Shown piece after piece: positions 6,806 to 13,272 of a DNA stretch of 18,299 nucleotides. The first letter of the stretch is position 1. Each line of letters begins with the position of its first letter. This DNA comes from an uncultured Actinoplanes sp. (lineage in GTDB: Bacteria; Actinomycetota; Actinomycetes; Mycobacteriales; Micromonosporaceae). The notes beneath the pieces were generated by a model that was not told the origin of the DNA, searched no databases, and was given only the letters and a program-made list of their open reading frames with translations. The translations under genes were made by a program, and so were the position numbers. The stretch is from positions 1-18,299 of the forward strand of contig NZ_CAKUCL010000139.1 in assembly GCF_934643405.1 (NCBI RefSeq), given 5' to 3'.

Positions 6806-7347
6806 CCGAACCGCGCCGGGACCGCCTGGACCAGCCCGTCGAGCCGGGGCGGGTGCATCTGCCCCGGTTCAACCCGGAGACGTTCGGGCAGTGGTCGGAG
6901 AACATCGCCCGGTTCATGGGAACGGCCCGGTTCATCGTCTGGATGACGATCGTGATCCTGGTCTGGTTCGGCTGGAACACGCTCGCCCCGGAGAAGCTGC
7001 GCTTCGACCCGTACACATTCACGTTCCTGACGCTCATCCTGAGCCTGCAGGCGTCCTACGCGGCACCGCTGATCCTGCTCGCCCAGAACCGGCAGGCCGA
7101 CCGGGATCGCCTGGCCATGGAGGAGGATCGCCGGCGCGCCTCGATGCAGAAGGCGGACACCGAATTCCTGACCCGGGAGATCGCCTCGCTGCGGATCGCG
7201 CTGGGCGAGGTGGCCACCCGCGACTTCCTGCGCAGCGAGCTGGCCCGGCTCGCCGACGAGCTGGACGAAGCCGCCCTGCGCCGGGAGAAGCGAGCCCGGT
7301 CGGATTGGGAGGACGATCGCAAGGAGTGGAACTCCGACCGCCCCTGA
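6802..7347 (+). CDS. DUF1003 membrane protein
   Basis: 181-aa inner-membrane protein. After a 40-residue charged N-terminus it has two membrane helices (about 43-62, RFIVWMTIVILVWFGWNTL; about 72-93, TFTFLTLILSLQASYAAPLI) separated by LAPEKLRFDPY. The tail after QNRQADRDRLAMEEDRR is a long charged region with coiled-coil character (about 96-175). The FxxxxxIxWFxWN...P.FDPYxFxFLTLxLSxQAxxAAPxILxxQNRQ pattern is characteristic of DUF1003, of unknown function. GTG at 6802 overlaps the previous stop by 4 nt, which implies coupled expression and probably a physical partnership with the MgtE_N/CBS protein. Mrp follows 20 bp later from its own -10 box. Confidence 0.88.
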   Translation: MTEPRRDRLDQPVEPGRVHLPRFNPETFGQWSENIARFMGTARFIVWMTIVILVWFGWNTLAPEKLRFDPYTFTFLTLILSLQASYAAPLILLAQNRQADRDRLAMEEDRRRASMQKADTEFLTREIASLRIALGEVATRDFLRSELARLADELDEAALRREKRARSDWEDDRKEWNSDRP

Positions 7348-7355
7348 CCCCGACG

Positions 7356-7361
7356 TAGCAT
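7356..7361 (+). promoter_or_regulatory. -10 box of a leaderless mrp transcript
   Basis: TAGCAT lies 6 nt before the mrp ATG at 7368, in the short gap after the DUF1003 gene. No Shine-Dalgarno sequence is present, so mrp may be transcribed separately as a leaderless message. Confidence 0.5.
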
Positions 7362-7367
7362 GGCGAC

Positions 7368-8516
7368 ATGTCCGCTCCCGCCCCCACGCTCGAGGACGCG
7401 ATTCAGGCCGCCCTGGCCACGGTCGACGATCCCGAGATCCGCCGCCCGATCACCGACCTCGGCATGGTCAAGGGCTTCACCGTCGCGAACTCGCAGGTCA
7501 AGGTCGAGTTGCTGCTCACCGTCGCCGGCTGCCCGCTGCGCGACAAGCTCAACTCGGACATCACCGCCGCGCTCACCAGGATCCCCGGCATCGAGTCGGT
7601 GACCATCGATTTCGGCGTGATGACCGAGGAACAGCGCAAGGCGCTGCAGACCACGCTGCGCGGCGGTTCCGCTTCGGCGGAACCGGTCATCCCCTTCGCC
7701 CAGCCCGGCTCCCGCACGCGTGTGTACGCCGTGGCCAGCGGCAAGGGCGGCGTCGGCAAGTCGAGCGTGACCGTCAACCTGGCCGCGGCCCTGGCGAAGA
7801 AGGGGCTCGCGGTCGGCGTGATCGACGCCGACATCTACGGCCACTCGGTGCCACGGATGCTGGGCGTCGACGGCCGGCCCACCCGCGTCGAGGACATGAT
7901 CATGCCGCCGCAGTCGCACGGCGTGAAGGTCATCTCGATCGGCATGTTCACCGCCGGCAACGCCGCGGTCGTGTGGCGCGGGCCGATGCTGCACCGCGCG
8001 CTGCAGCAGTTCCTGGCCGACGTGTTCTGGGGTGACCTGGACGTGCTGCTGCTCGACCTGCCCCCGGGCACCGGCGACGTGGCGATCTCGCTGGCGCAGC
8101 TCCTGCCGAACGCGGAGATCCTGGTCGTCACCACCCCGCAGACCGCGGCCGCCGAGGTCGCCGAGCGGGCCGGCGCGATCGCCCTGCAGACGCACCAGCG
8201 CCTGATCGGCGTGGTCGAGAACATGTCCTGGCTGGAACTGCCGGACGGCAGCCGGATGGAGGTCTTCGGCGCGGGCGGCGGTCAGGCCGTGGCCGACTCG
8301 CTGACCAAGACGGTCGGCGCCTCGGTGCCGCTGCTGGGCCAGATCCCGCTGGACACCCGGGTGCGCGAGGCGGGCGACGCCGGCGAGCCGATCGTGCTGG
8401 CCGAGCCGCAGGCCCCGGCCGCGCAGGCGCTCGACGCGGTCGCCGAGAGGCTGGCCGTGCGCCGGGAGTCCCTGGTCGGCAAGCCCCTCTCCCTCTCGGT
8501 GACCACCCGGAAGTAG
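7368..8516 (+). CDS. mrp: Mrp/ApbC-family iron-sulfur cluster carrier ATPase
   Basis: 382-aa cytosolic P-loop ATPase of the Mrp/NBP35 family, which binds and passes on Fe-S clusters. Residues about 6-85 are the MIP18/DUF59 domain (DPEIRRPITDLGMV, with Cys55 in AGCPLRDK). The ATPase domain starts near 118 with a deviant Walker A GKGGVGKS at 125-132, then VIDADIYGHSVPRML (switch I) and LLLDLPPGTGD (226-237, Walker B/switch II). At the site where many Mrp proteins carry CPxC, this one reads ENMSWLELPDGS (284-295) and has no Cys. From memory the mycobacterial Mrp is the same here, so I take it as a lineage trait. The tail SLSVTTRK is family-like. It converges on tatB with 23 bp between the stops. 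Confidence 0.93.
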   Translation: MSAPAPTLEDAIQAALATVDDPEIRRPITDLGMVKGFTVANSQVKVELLLTVAGCPLRDKLNSDITAALTRIPGIESVTIDFGVMTEEQRKALQTTLRGGSASAEPVIPFAQPGSRTRVYAVASGKGGVGKSSVTVNLAAALAKKGLAVGVIDADIYGHSVPRMLGVDGRPTRVEDMIMPPQSHGVKVISIGMFTAGNAAVVWRGPMLHRALQQFLADVFWGDLDVLLLDLPPGTGDVAISLAQLLPNAEILVVTTPQTAAAEVAERAGAIALQTHQRLIGVVENMSWLELPDGSRMEVFGAGGGQAVADSLTKTVGASVPLLGQIPLDTRVREAGDAGEPIVLAEPQAPAAQALDAVAERLAVRRESLVGKPLSLSVTTRK

Positions 8517-8539
8517 CGATCGCCGCGGAGCGAAGCCGG

Positions 8540-8953
8540 CTACGTAGCGTCGAGATCAAGCATGCGCGCCCTCTTCGCCGGTTCGACCGGCGTGGGGGGC
8601 GCGCTCTGGTTCTTGAGGTCGGCCGCGGCCGCGACCTCGGCCAGGTCGTCCTTGACACCGCTGAGGTCCTGCTTGACGTCCTCGAAGAGGCCCTGGATCG
8701 GCTTGCGGATCGCCGCCTCTTCCTCCTCGCTGAGCAGGTGCTTGCGGATGAACGCCTTGGGATGCAGATCCTGAAGCTGGATGTCGGTGCCGAGCTCGCG
8801 GCTCAGGTCGGTGGTCGCGTTCTGCGCCATGGCTCGCAGGCCGCGCAGCATGCGCAGGCCGTCGCCGATCACCTTGGGCAGGCGCTCCCCGAAGATCAGC
8901 AGCGCGAGCATGAGCAACGCGCCGATCTCCCACCAGTTCAGGTTCTCGAACAT
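8540..8953 (-). CDS. tatB: Twin-arginine translocase subunit TatB (Sec-independent translocase)
   Basis: 137-aa single-span membrane protein of the TatA/TatB family. Residues 1-22 give the short N-terminal helix (NLNWWEIGALLMLALLIFG), with Glu9 near the polar position typical of TatB. The hinge FGERLPK at 21-27 is followed by an amphipathic helix (VIGDGLRMLRGLRAMAQNA) and a longer charged region (about 50-115), then a disordered tail. The FGxxRLP hinge and the tail length favour TatB over TatA. TatB forms with TatC the receptor for folded proteins carrying twin-arginine signals. The ATG has AGGAGG 7 nt upstream. The neighbour htrA lies 69 bp upstream on the same strand, the actinobacterial htrA-tatB order, so co-transcription is likely. 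Confidence 0.92.
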   Translation of the reverse strand: MFENLNWWEIGALLMLALLIFGERLPKVIGDGLRMLRGLRAMAQNATTDLSRELGTDIQLQDLHPKAFIRKHLLSEEEEAAIRKPIQGLFEDVKQDLSGVKDDLAEVAAAADLKNQSAPPTPVEPAKRARMLDLDAT

Positions 8954-9022
8954 GAGGCGGCCTCCTAGCGTCCGGGGCCAAGACTACGCACGCAACCTGT
9001 CCGGCGGCAGTCGGCTGGTTGA

Positions 9023-10267
9023 TCAGTTGGAGTCTGCCGCCAAAGTCACTGACGCCGTCTTTGTGTCCGAGCCGCGGCGGTACTCCACCGGGACGACCGT
9101 GCCGGGCGCGTACTTGCGGACCAGGGCCACCAGGTCGGTGCCCTCCTCGAGGACGTGCCCGTCGAGCTTGGTGATCACGTCACCGGCCTTCAGGCCCGCG
9201 GCGGCGGCCGGTCCGGACGGCTCCACCGCGCGCAGCCGGGCGCCCGCGGCCGTGGTGCCGCCCGTGGTCACCTCGGCCCCGATGACCGTACGGCGGGCCT
9301 TGCCGCGGTCGATGATGTCGGTCGCCACGCGCTTGGCCTGGTTGATCGGGATCGCGAAGGCCAGGCCGATGCTGCCCGCCTCGGTCTCCGTGGTGCCCAG
9401 CGAGCGGATCACCGAGTTGACCCCGATGACCTGGCCGGCCGCGTTGACCAGCGGACCACCGGAGTTGCCCTGGTTGACCGCGGCGTCGGTCTGGATCGCC
9501 GCGTAGTACCGGGTGACGCCGCCCTCGCCGGACTCGATCGGACGGTCCAGCGCGCTGACGATGCCGTCGGTGACCGTGTTGGCCAGGCCGAGCGGCGATC
9601 CGAACGCGAGCACCCGGTCACCGACCGCGATCTGGTCCGAATTGCCCAGCGCGACCGGGGTCAGATTCGGTTTTGCGACCTTGATCACCGCGATGTCCGA
9701 TTCCGGGTCGCGGCCGACCAGGCTCGCCCGGGCCGTGGAGCCGTCGCTGAACTCGACCGACATGGTGTTGCCGGCGCCCTCGACGACGTGGTCGTTGGTG
9801 ATCACGTAGCCGTCGCGGGAGACCACGAAGCCGGAGCCGATCGCACCGGTCACCCGGACCGTCACCACGCTGGGTTGCAGCTTGCCGGCCACCCCGGCCT
9901 GGGTGTCCGGCGCCCGGTTCACCGCGGCCGGTGGGTTCTGGGCGCCCGCGCCGAGCTGGGTGCCGCCGGTGCCGGCGACGCCGCTCTTGACCGCGAACAG
10001 GTAGCCCAGGGTGCCGCCCAGGCCGCCGGCCAGCAGGGCGGTGAACAGGCAGATCAGCAGGATCGGGGTGAGCGAGCGGCGGGGCGCGTCGGGGTCGACG
10101 ACCGGCTCCGGGCGAGGCGCGTTCTCCAGCTCCGGGGCCTGCATCACGACGGCGGCCGGGGTGGCCGGGTCTCGCCAGGGATCGGCCAGCGCGTCGGACC
10201 ACCAGGGAGAGTCTTGGTGAGGGGCGGCAGGCGGCGGAGTCGGACGTGGGTTCCAGCCGTCGGTCAC
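9023..10267 (-). CDS. htrA: HtrA/DegP-type membrane-anchored serine protease with PDZ domain
   Basis: 414-aa envelope protease. From the GTG at 10267: a Pro-rich cytosolic segment (1-65), one membrane helix (about 67-93), a Gly/Ala linker, then the trypsin-like domain with His160 (TNDHVV), Asp191 (ESDIAV) and Ser269 (GNSGGPLVN). A C-terminal PDZ domain (about 320-410) contains GPAAAAGLKAGDVITKLDG. It should degrade or chaperone misfolded proteins outside the membrane; Mycobacterium HtrA is the closest well-known relative. The start is uncertain over five codons. GTG 10267 has GGGAGG 7 nt upstream; GTG 10282 has the same motif 9 nt upstream, through a tandem duplication; ATG 10273 lies between them with the motif too close. 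tatB follows. The sigE-rseA pair usual upstream of actinobacterial htrA is absent. Confidence 0.92.
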   Translation of the reverse strand: MTDGWNPRPTPPPAAPHQDSPWWSDALADPWRDPATPAAVVMQAPELENAPRPEPVVDPDAPRRSLTPILLICLFTALLAGGLGGTLGYLFAVKSGVAGTGGTQLGAGAQNPPAAVNRAPDTQAGVAGKLQPSVVTVRVTGAIGSGFVVSRDGYVITNDHVVEGAGNTMSVEFSDGSTARASLVGRDPESDIAVIKVAKPNLTPVALGNSDQIAVGDRVLAFGSPLGLANTVTDGIVSALDRPIESGEGGVTRYYAAIQTDAAVNQGNSGGPLVNAAGQVIGVNSVIRSLGTTETEAGSIGLAFAIPINQAKRVATDIIDRGKARRTVIGAEVTTGGTTAAGARLRAVEPSGPAAAAGLKAGDVITKLDGHVLEEGTDLVALVRKYAPGTVVPVEYRRGSDTKTASVTLAADSN

Positions 10268-10270
10268 GTC

Positions 10271-10304
10271 CATGCCTCCCACTGGTGCATGCCTCCCACT
10301 CGTG
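10271..10304 (-). repeat. 17-bp tandem duplication carrying the htrA ribosome-binding site
   Basis: Two head-to-tail 17-bp units (10271-10287 and 10288-10304) differ at one position; plus-strand unit CATGCCTCCCACTSGTG. On the minus strand each carries GGGAGG. The downstream copy is 7 nt before GTG 10267 and the upstream copy is 9 nt before GTG 10282, and both starts are in the htrA frame. Confidence 0.8.
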
Positions 10305-10359
10305 ATGCTCCCCTCCAGAATGACACGGATCCCGGCACGCGCCCCGGCCCGGCCGGTTT

Positions 10360-11106
10360 ATGCATCGACGGCCCAGTGCATCCCGTTCTCGCCTGGCTCT
10401 ACTCTCTAATCCGATTCTTCCCCGTGCATCCGTTGAGCAGCCGGAGGTCGTCATCGTCCCGTCAGCCCGCCCGTTCGGCCAGCCGATCGCGCCCTCGCTG
10501 CAGTTCGCCGAGGCGTACGCGAGCGAGGACATCGTGCTGCAGACCGCGCGCAGCCTCGCCCAGGAGCTCGGTCTGGAGGGCGTCAGCCCGGCGGCCGGGT
10601 CGGTGCTGCGCCTGCTGGCCGCCGCGGGCAACGCCAAGGCGGTGGTGGAGATCGGCACGGGGACCGGCGTGAGCGGCGTCTGGCTGCTGCGCGGCATGCG
10701 GCCGGACGGGGTGCTGACCACTATCGACGTGGAGAGCGAGCACCAGCGGATCGCCCGGCGGATCTTCGTGGAGGCGGGCGTCGCCCCGTCGCGCACCCGG
10801 ATCATCACCGGACGTGCGCTGGACGTGCTGCCCCGGCTTGCCGACGGCGTCTACGACATGATCTTCGTGGATGCGGACGCGACCGAGTTCGGCGCGTGCG
10901 CGGACGCGGCGCTGCGGCTGCTGCGGCCGGGCGGGGTGCTGGCGGTCAACGGCGCGATGGCGGGCGGGCGGATCAGCGACCCGGCGGCGCGGGACGTGGA
11001 CACGCTGACCATCCGCGAGACGGTGCGGGCGGTGCGCGAGTCGGAGGAGTGGATCCCGGCGGTGATCCCGGCGGGTGCCGGGCTGCTCACCGCCGTCAAG
11101 CGGTGA
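10360..11106 (+). CDS. Class I SAM-dependent O-methyltransferase
   Basis: 248 aa from the ATG at 10360. It is a catechol-O-methyltransferase-like Rossmann enzyme: motif I VVEIGTGTGVSGVWLL (94-109), TTIDVESEHQRIARRIF with the ribose-binding Asp near 123, and DMIFVDAD (166-173) at the metal/substrate position. It corresponds to the O-methyltransferase next to sigE/htrA in other actinobacteria (Rv1220c in M. tuberculosis, about 215 aa, from memory); its substrate is unknown. The first 35 residues (Arg/Ser-rich) look unlike the family and no ribosome site precedes the ATG. No ATG, GTG or TTG occurs in frame between 10360 and the conserved ARPFGQPIAPSLQ, but GGAGG at 10443-10447 precedes an in-frame ATC at 10453 by 5 nt. 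The true start is therefore open. It diverges from htrA. Confidence 0.85.
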   Translation: MHRRPSASRSRLALLSNPILPRASVEQPEVVIVPSARPFGQPIAPSLQFAEAYASEDIVLQTARSLAQELGLEGVSPAAGSVLRLLAAAGNAKAVVEIGTGTGVSGVWLLRGMRPDGVLTTIDVESEHQRIARRIFVEAGVAPSRTRIITGRALDVLPRLADGVYDMIFVDADATEFGACADAALRLLRPGGVLAVNGAMAGGRISDPAARDVDTLTIRETVRAVRESEEWIPAVIPAGAGLLTAVKR

Positions 11107-11141
11107 CACCCGGGGGGATGACCTTTCGGCCAGACGTGGAA

Positions 11142-11177
11142 AGCCCGCCGGTACGGGCGGTACCGTACCGGCGGGCT
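11142..11177. terminator. Strong bidirectional hairpin between O-methyltransferase and DUF3117 genes
   Basis: Bases 11142-11156 (AGCCCGCCGGTACGG) pair perfectly over 15 bp with 11163-11177 around a 6-nt loop. It lies between the converging stop codons at 11106 and 11189. No T-run follows on either strand. Confidence 0.75.
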
Positions 11178-11188
11178 CGCGTGAAACG

Positions 11189-11356
11189 TCAGCCGGCGAT
11201 CGCCTTCAACGCGTCACCCAGCGCGTTGGCCTCGTCCGGAGTCATCTCAACGACGAGACGGCCACCACCTTCCAGCGGGACGCGCATGACGATGCCACGA
11301 CCCTCCTTGGTGACCTCCAGCGGACCATCGCCCGTCCGCGGCTTCATCGCCGCCAT
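11189..11356 (-). CDS. DUF3117 small protein
   Basis: 55-aa protein, MAAMKPRTGDGPLEVTKEGR at the start and MTPDEANALGDALKAIAG at the end, with a central strand region (GIVMRVPLEGGGRLVVE). This is the actinobacterial DUF3117 family, short, very strongly conserved and of unknown function; its compact beta-strand plus C-terminal helix layout hints at a small regulatory or nucleic-acid-related protein, but that is a guess. The ATG at 11356 has AGGGGAG 5 nt upstream, which sets the start; a longer frame to 11377 is not supported. In M. tuberculosis, from memory, the homologue Rv1211 sits beside tagA; here Tag is 2.6 kb away. Confidence 0.9.
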   Translation of the reverse strand: MAAMKPRTGDGPLEVTKEGRGIVMRVPLEGGGRLVVEMTPDEANALGDALKAIAG

Positions 11357-11565
11357 CTTGTCTCCCCTCAGACCCACATCAGGGTGTCGGTGGGTTGCCC
11401 CACAGCCACTTCCTCAACGTCACGTGCTCAGCCCCACGTAACGTGGTACCTCGTATCCGACCGGCCGCCGAGGGCCCTCGCGCGTGCTTACGCAACCCGG
11501 CCCACCGTGCCGATCAAACATTTTCCCTGATGAACACCGGCGAACCCAAACCCAGCCCGGGCGGA
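11357..11565. promoter_or_regulatory. Divergent upstream region of DUF3117 with an ACGT palindrome
   Basis: The gap between DUF3117 (-) and paaX (+) is 258 bp and shows no gene. It contains a perfect odd palindrome CCACGTAACGTGG (11434-11446), a GGTACC right after it, and a CACGTG at about 11421-11426. These may be operator sites for the DUF3117 promoter. I could not assign a convincing -35/-10 pair on the minus strand. Confidence 0.35.
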
Positions 11566-11604
11566 TGTGACAGCGTCTAGCATATCGTCTTTTGGGCTGT
11601 CACA
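11566..11604 (+). promoter_or_regulatory. Inverted repeat, probable PaaX operator
   Basis: TGTGACAGC (11566-11574) and GCTGTCACA (11596-11604) form a perfect 9-bp inverted repeat with half-site centres about 30 bp apart, roughly three helix turns. It ends 10 bp before the paaX ATG. A TAGCAT (11578-11583) between the arms, or CACAAT (11601-11606) in the right arm, could be the -10. Bound repressor would cover the promoter, which fits autoregulation. Confidence 0.55.
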
Positions 11605-11614
11605 ATGTGCGGTC

Positions 11615-12424
11615 ATGCAGGCGCGGTCGGCACTCTTCGACCTCTACGGCGACTACCTTCGTCCGCGGGGCGGCCGGGCACCGGTAGCCGCCCTGGTCAA
11701 GCTACTGGCGCCGCTCGGCATCGCCCCTCCGGCGGTCCGCACCGCGGTGTCCCGGATGGTCCGCCAAGGATGGTTGCACCCGATGCGGCTCGTCTCCGGA
11801 CCGGGGTATCTGCTCACCCCCAAAGCGGCCCGCCGCCTGGACGAGGCGGCGGCCCGGATCTACCGCACCGGACGCACCGGATGGGACGGTCGCTTCGATC
11901 TCATCGTGCTGCATGCCCCGCTCGCCAAGCGCGACGCGAGCCGGCTGGCGTTCCTCGGCTACGGATCGCTGGGCGAGCACGCGTGGGTGGCGCCCCGGCA
12001 CGCCGAGGAGGCGGACACGGTCCTCGCCGCCGCTCACGTCCAGTACGAACGGTTCAGCGCCGGGCACGCGGCCGGCTCGTCCGGCGCCGCCGACGTGGTG
12101 GGCCGCGCCTGGGATCTGCCCGAGCTCGCCCGGTCCTACGAGGAGTTCGTCGCCGACCTGCGGCCGGTGGTGACGTCGGTGAATGCCCGCAGCAGCGACG
12201 AGGAGGCGTACGCGGCGAGGTTCGCTCTGGTGCACGCCTGGCGCAACTTCCTGTTCCGCGATCCGCAGCTGCCCGCCTCGCTGCTGCCGCCGCGCTGGCC
12301 CGGGGTGAGCGCGGCCGGCTTCTTCGACCGCCACGCGGCGCGCCTGCGACCGGCCGCGGATCGATACGTCGAAAGGTGTCTGCAGGCCTCGGCTCGCGGA
12401 CGTGTGGGATTCTCAGAGCCATGA
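11615..12424 (+). CDS. paaX: PaaX-family transcriptional repressor
   Basis: 269-aa cytosolic DNA-binding protein. The N-terminal winged helix-turn-helix (residues about 3-75) reads ARSALFDLYGDYLRPRGGRA, PVAALVKLLAPLGIAPPAVR and TAVSRMVRQGWLHPMRL, the PaaX pattern. The middle and C-terminal domains contain WDGRFDLIVL, LGYGSLGEHAWVAPR, and an ARFALVHAWRNFLFRDPQLP region followed by LLPPRWPGVSAAGFFDRHA, as in the family. PaaX of E. coli represses phenylacetate catabolism and is released by phenylacetyl-CoA. The ATG at 11615 is preferred because an upstream in-frame GTG (11567) falls inside the operator. The stop overlaps the start of the enoyl-CoA hydratase gene (ATGA), so the two are coupled. 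The ligand is probably an acyl- or aryl-CoA handled by that enzyme (inference). Confidence 0.85.
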   Translation: MQARSALFDLYGDYLRPRGGRAPVAALVKLLAPLGIAPPAVRTAVSRMVRQGWLHPMRLVSGPGYLLTPKAARRLDEAAARIYRTGRTGWDGRFDLIVLHAPLAKRDASRLAFLGYGSLGEHAWVAPRHAEEADTVLAAAHVQYERFSAGHAAGSSGAADVVGRAWDLPELARSYEEFVADLRPVVTSVNARSSDEEAYAARFALVHAWRNFLFRDPQLPASLLPPRWPGVSAAGFFDRHAARLRPAADRYVERCLQASARGRVGFSEP

Positions 12425-13254
12425 CAGCCGTCCAACCGCCTCACCCGCCGCCCATGAACGGACTGAAGGGCGACTCCTTGCTCGTCGACCGCACCGACGC
12501 GGTCGTCACGCTCACGCTCAACCGGCCCGAGGCGATGAACGCCCTGGACGTCGAGCTGAAGGAGGCGCTGCGCGACACGCTCGCCTCGCTCGAGACCGAC
12601 CGGTCCTGCCGGGCGATCGTGCTGGCCGGTGCGGGCAAGGCGTTCTGCGTCGGGCAGGACCTGCGTGAGCACGCCGAGCAGCTCGAGTCCGGCCACACCG
12701 ACCTGAACACCGTGCGCATCCACTACAACCCGATCGCCCAGCGGCTGGCCAGCATGCCGAAGCCGGTGGTGGCGGCGGTGCGGGGCACGGCGGCCGGCGC
12801 GGGCGCCTCGTTCGCGCTGCTCGCCGACTTCCGGATCGGCGGACCCAAGACGACGTTCCTGATGGCCTTCGCGAACGTCGGGCTGGCCGGGGACAGCGGC
12901 ATCTCGTGGTCGCTGCCGCGCATCGTCGGACACGCCCGGGCGGTGGAGCTGCTGATGCTGGCCGAGCCGGTGCGCGCCCAGGAGGCGTACGCGATGGGGA
13001 TGCTCTCCCGCCTGCAGGAGGACGACGAGCTGGTCCTTCCGGCGGCCCAGGAGCTGGCAGCACGGCTCGCGGCGGGTCCGACGGTGGCCTACGGGGCGAT
13101 CAAGCGGGAGCTTTCGATCGGCGACGCGGGCACTCTGTCCGACGCGCTCGCCGCCGAGGCCCAGGCCCAGGCGATCTGCGGCGGCACGGCCGACCACAAG
13201 AACGCGGTCAACGCCTTCGTCGGCAAGCAGAAGCCGGTGTTCGAAGGCCGGTGA
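12421..13254 (+). CDS. Enoyl-CoA hydratase/isomerase, PaaG-like
   Basis: 277-aa crotonase-fold enzyme acting on an acyl-CoA thioester. After a Pro-rich start (MTAVQPPHPPPMNG) the fold begins at residue 18 (DSLLVDRTDAVVTLTLNRPE, AMNALD). Oxyanion-hole loops are AFCVGQDL (74-81) and VRGTAAGAGASFALLADFRI (120-139). At 154-169 it has GLAGDSGISWSLPRIV with Asp158, the residue that in PaaG (1,2-epoxyphenylacetyl-CoA isomerase) acts in isomerisation, and no Glu pair typical of true hydratases is obvious. The VNAFVGKQKPVFEGR ending is crotonase-like. ATG 12421 overlaps the paaX stop by 4 nt; an ATG at 12454 is an alternative. The PaaX partner favours aromatic acid degradation, but no paaABCDE genes lie in the window, so the substrate is unproven. 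Confidence 0.87.
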   Translation: MTAVQPPHPPPMNGLKGDSLLVDRTDAVVTLTLNRPEAMNALDVELKEALRDTLASLETDRSCRAIVLAGAGKAFCVGQDLREHAEQLESGHTDLNTVRIHYNPIAQRLASMPKPVVAAVRGTAAGAGASFALLADFRIGGPKTTFLMAFANVGLAGDSGISWSLPRIVGHARAVELLMLAEPVRAQEAYAMGMLSRLQEDDELVLPAAQELAARLAAGPTVAYGAIKRELSIGDAGTLSDALAAEAQAQAICGGTADHKNAVNAFVGKQKPVFEGR

Positions 13255-13272
13255 CCCGCGCCGGGGCCCTCC

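Noticed and set aside
10266..10290. 8-codon ORF (MHQWEAWT) as a regulatory uORF of htrA
   Set aside because: Its GGGAGG is only 1 nt from the ATG, too close for efficient initiation; it is probably a by-product of the 17-bp duplication. Mentioned under the duplication only.
9155..10672. 505-codon plus-strand frame opposite htrA
   Set aside because: It runs opposite the catalytic domain of HtrA and into the O-methyltransferase in a wrong frame; composition is a shadow.
11434..11604. CRISPR or phage attachment site from the repeats near paaX
   Set aside because: Only single palindromes and one inverted repeat are seen, with no repeat-spacer periodicity, tRNA or integrase.
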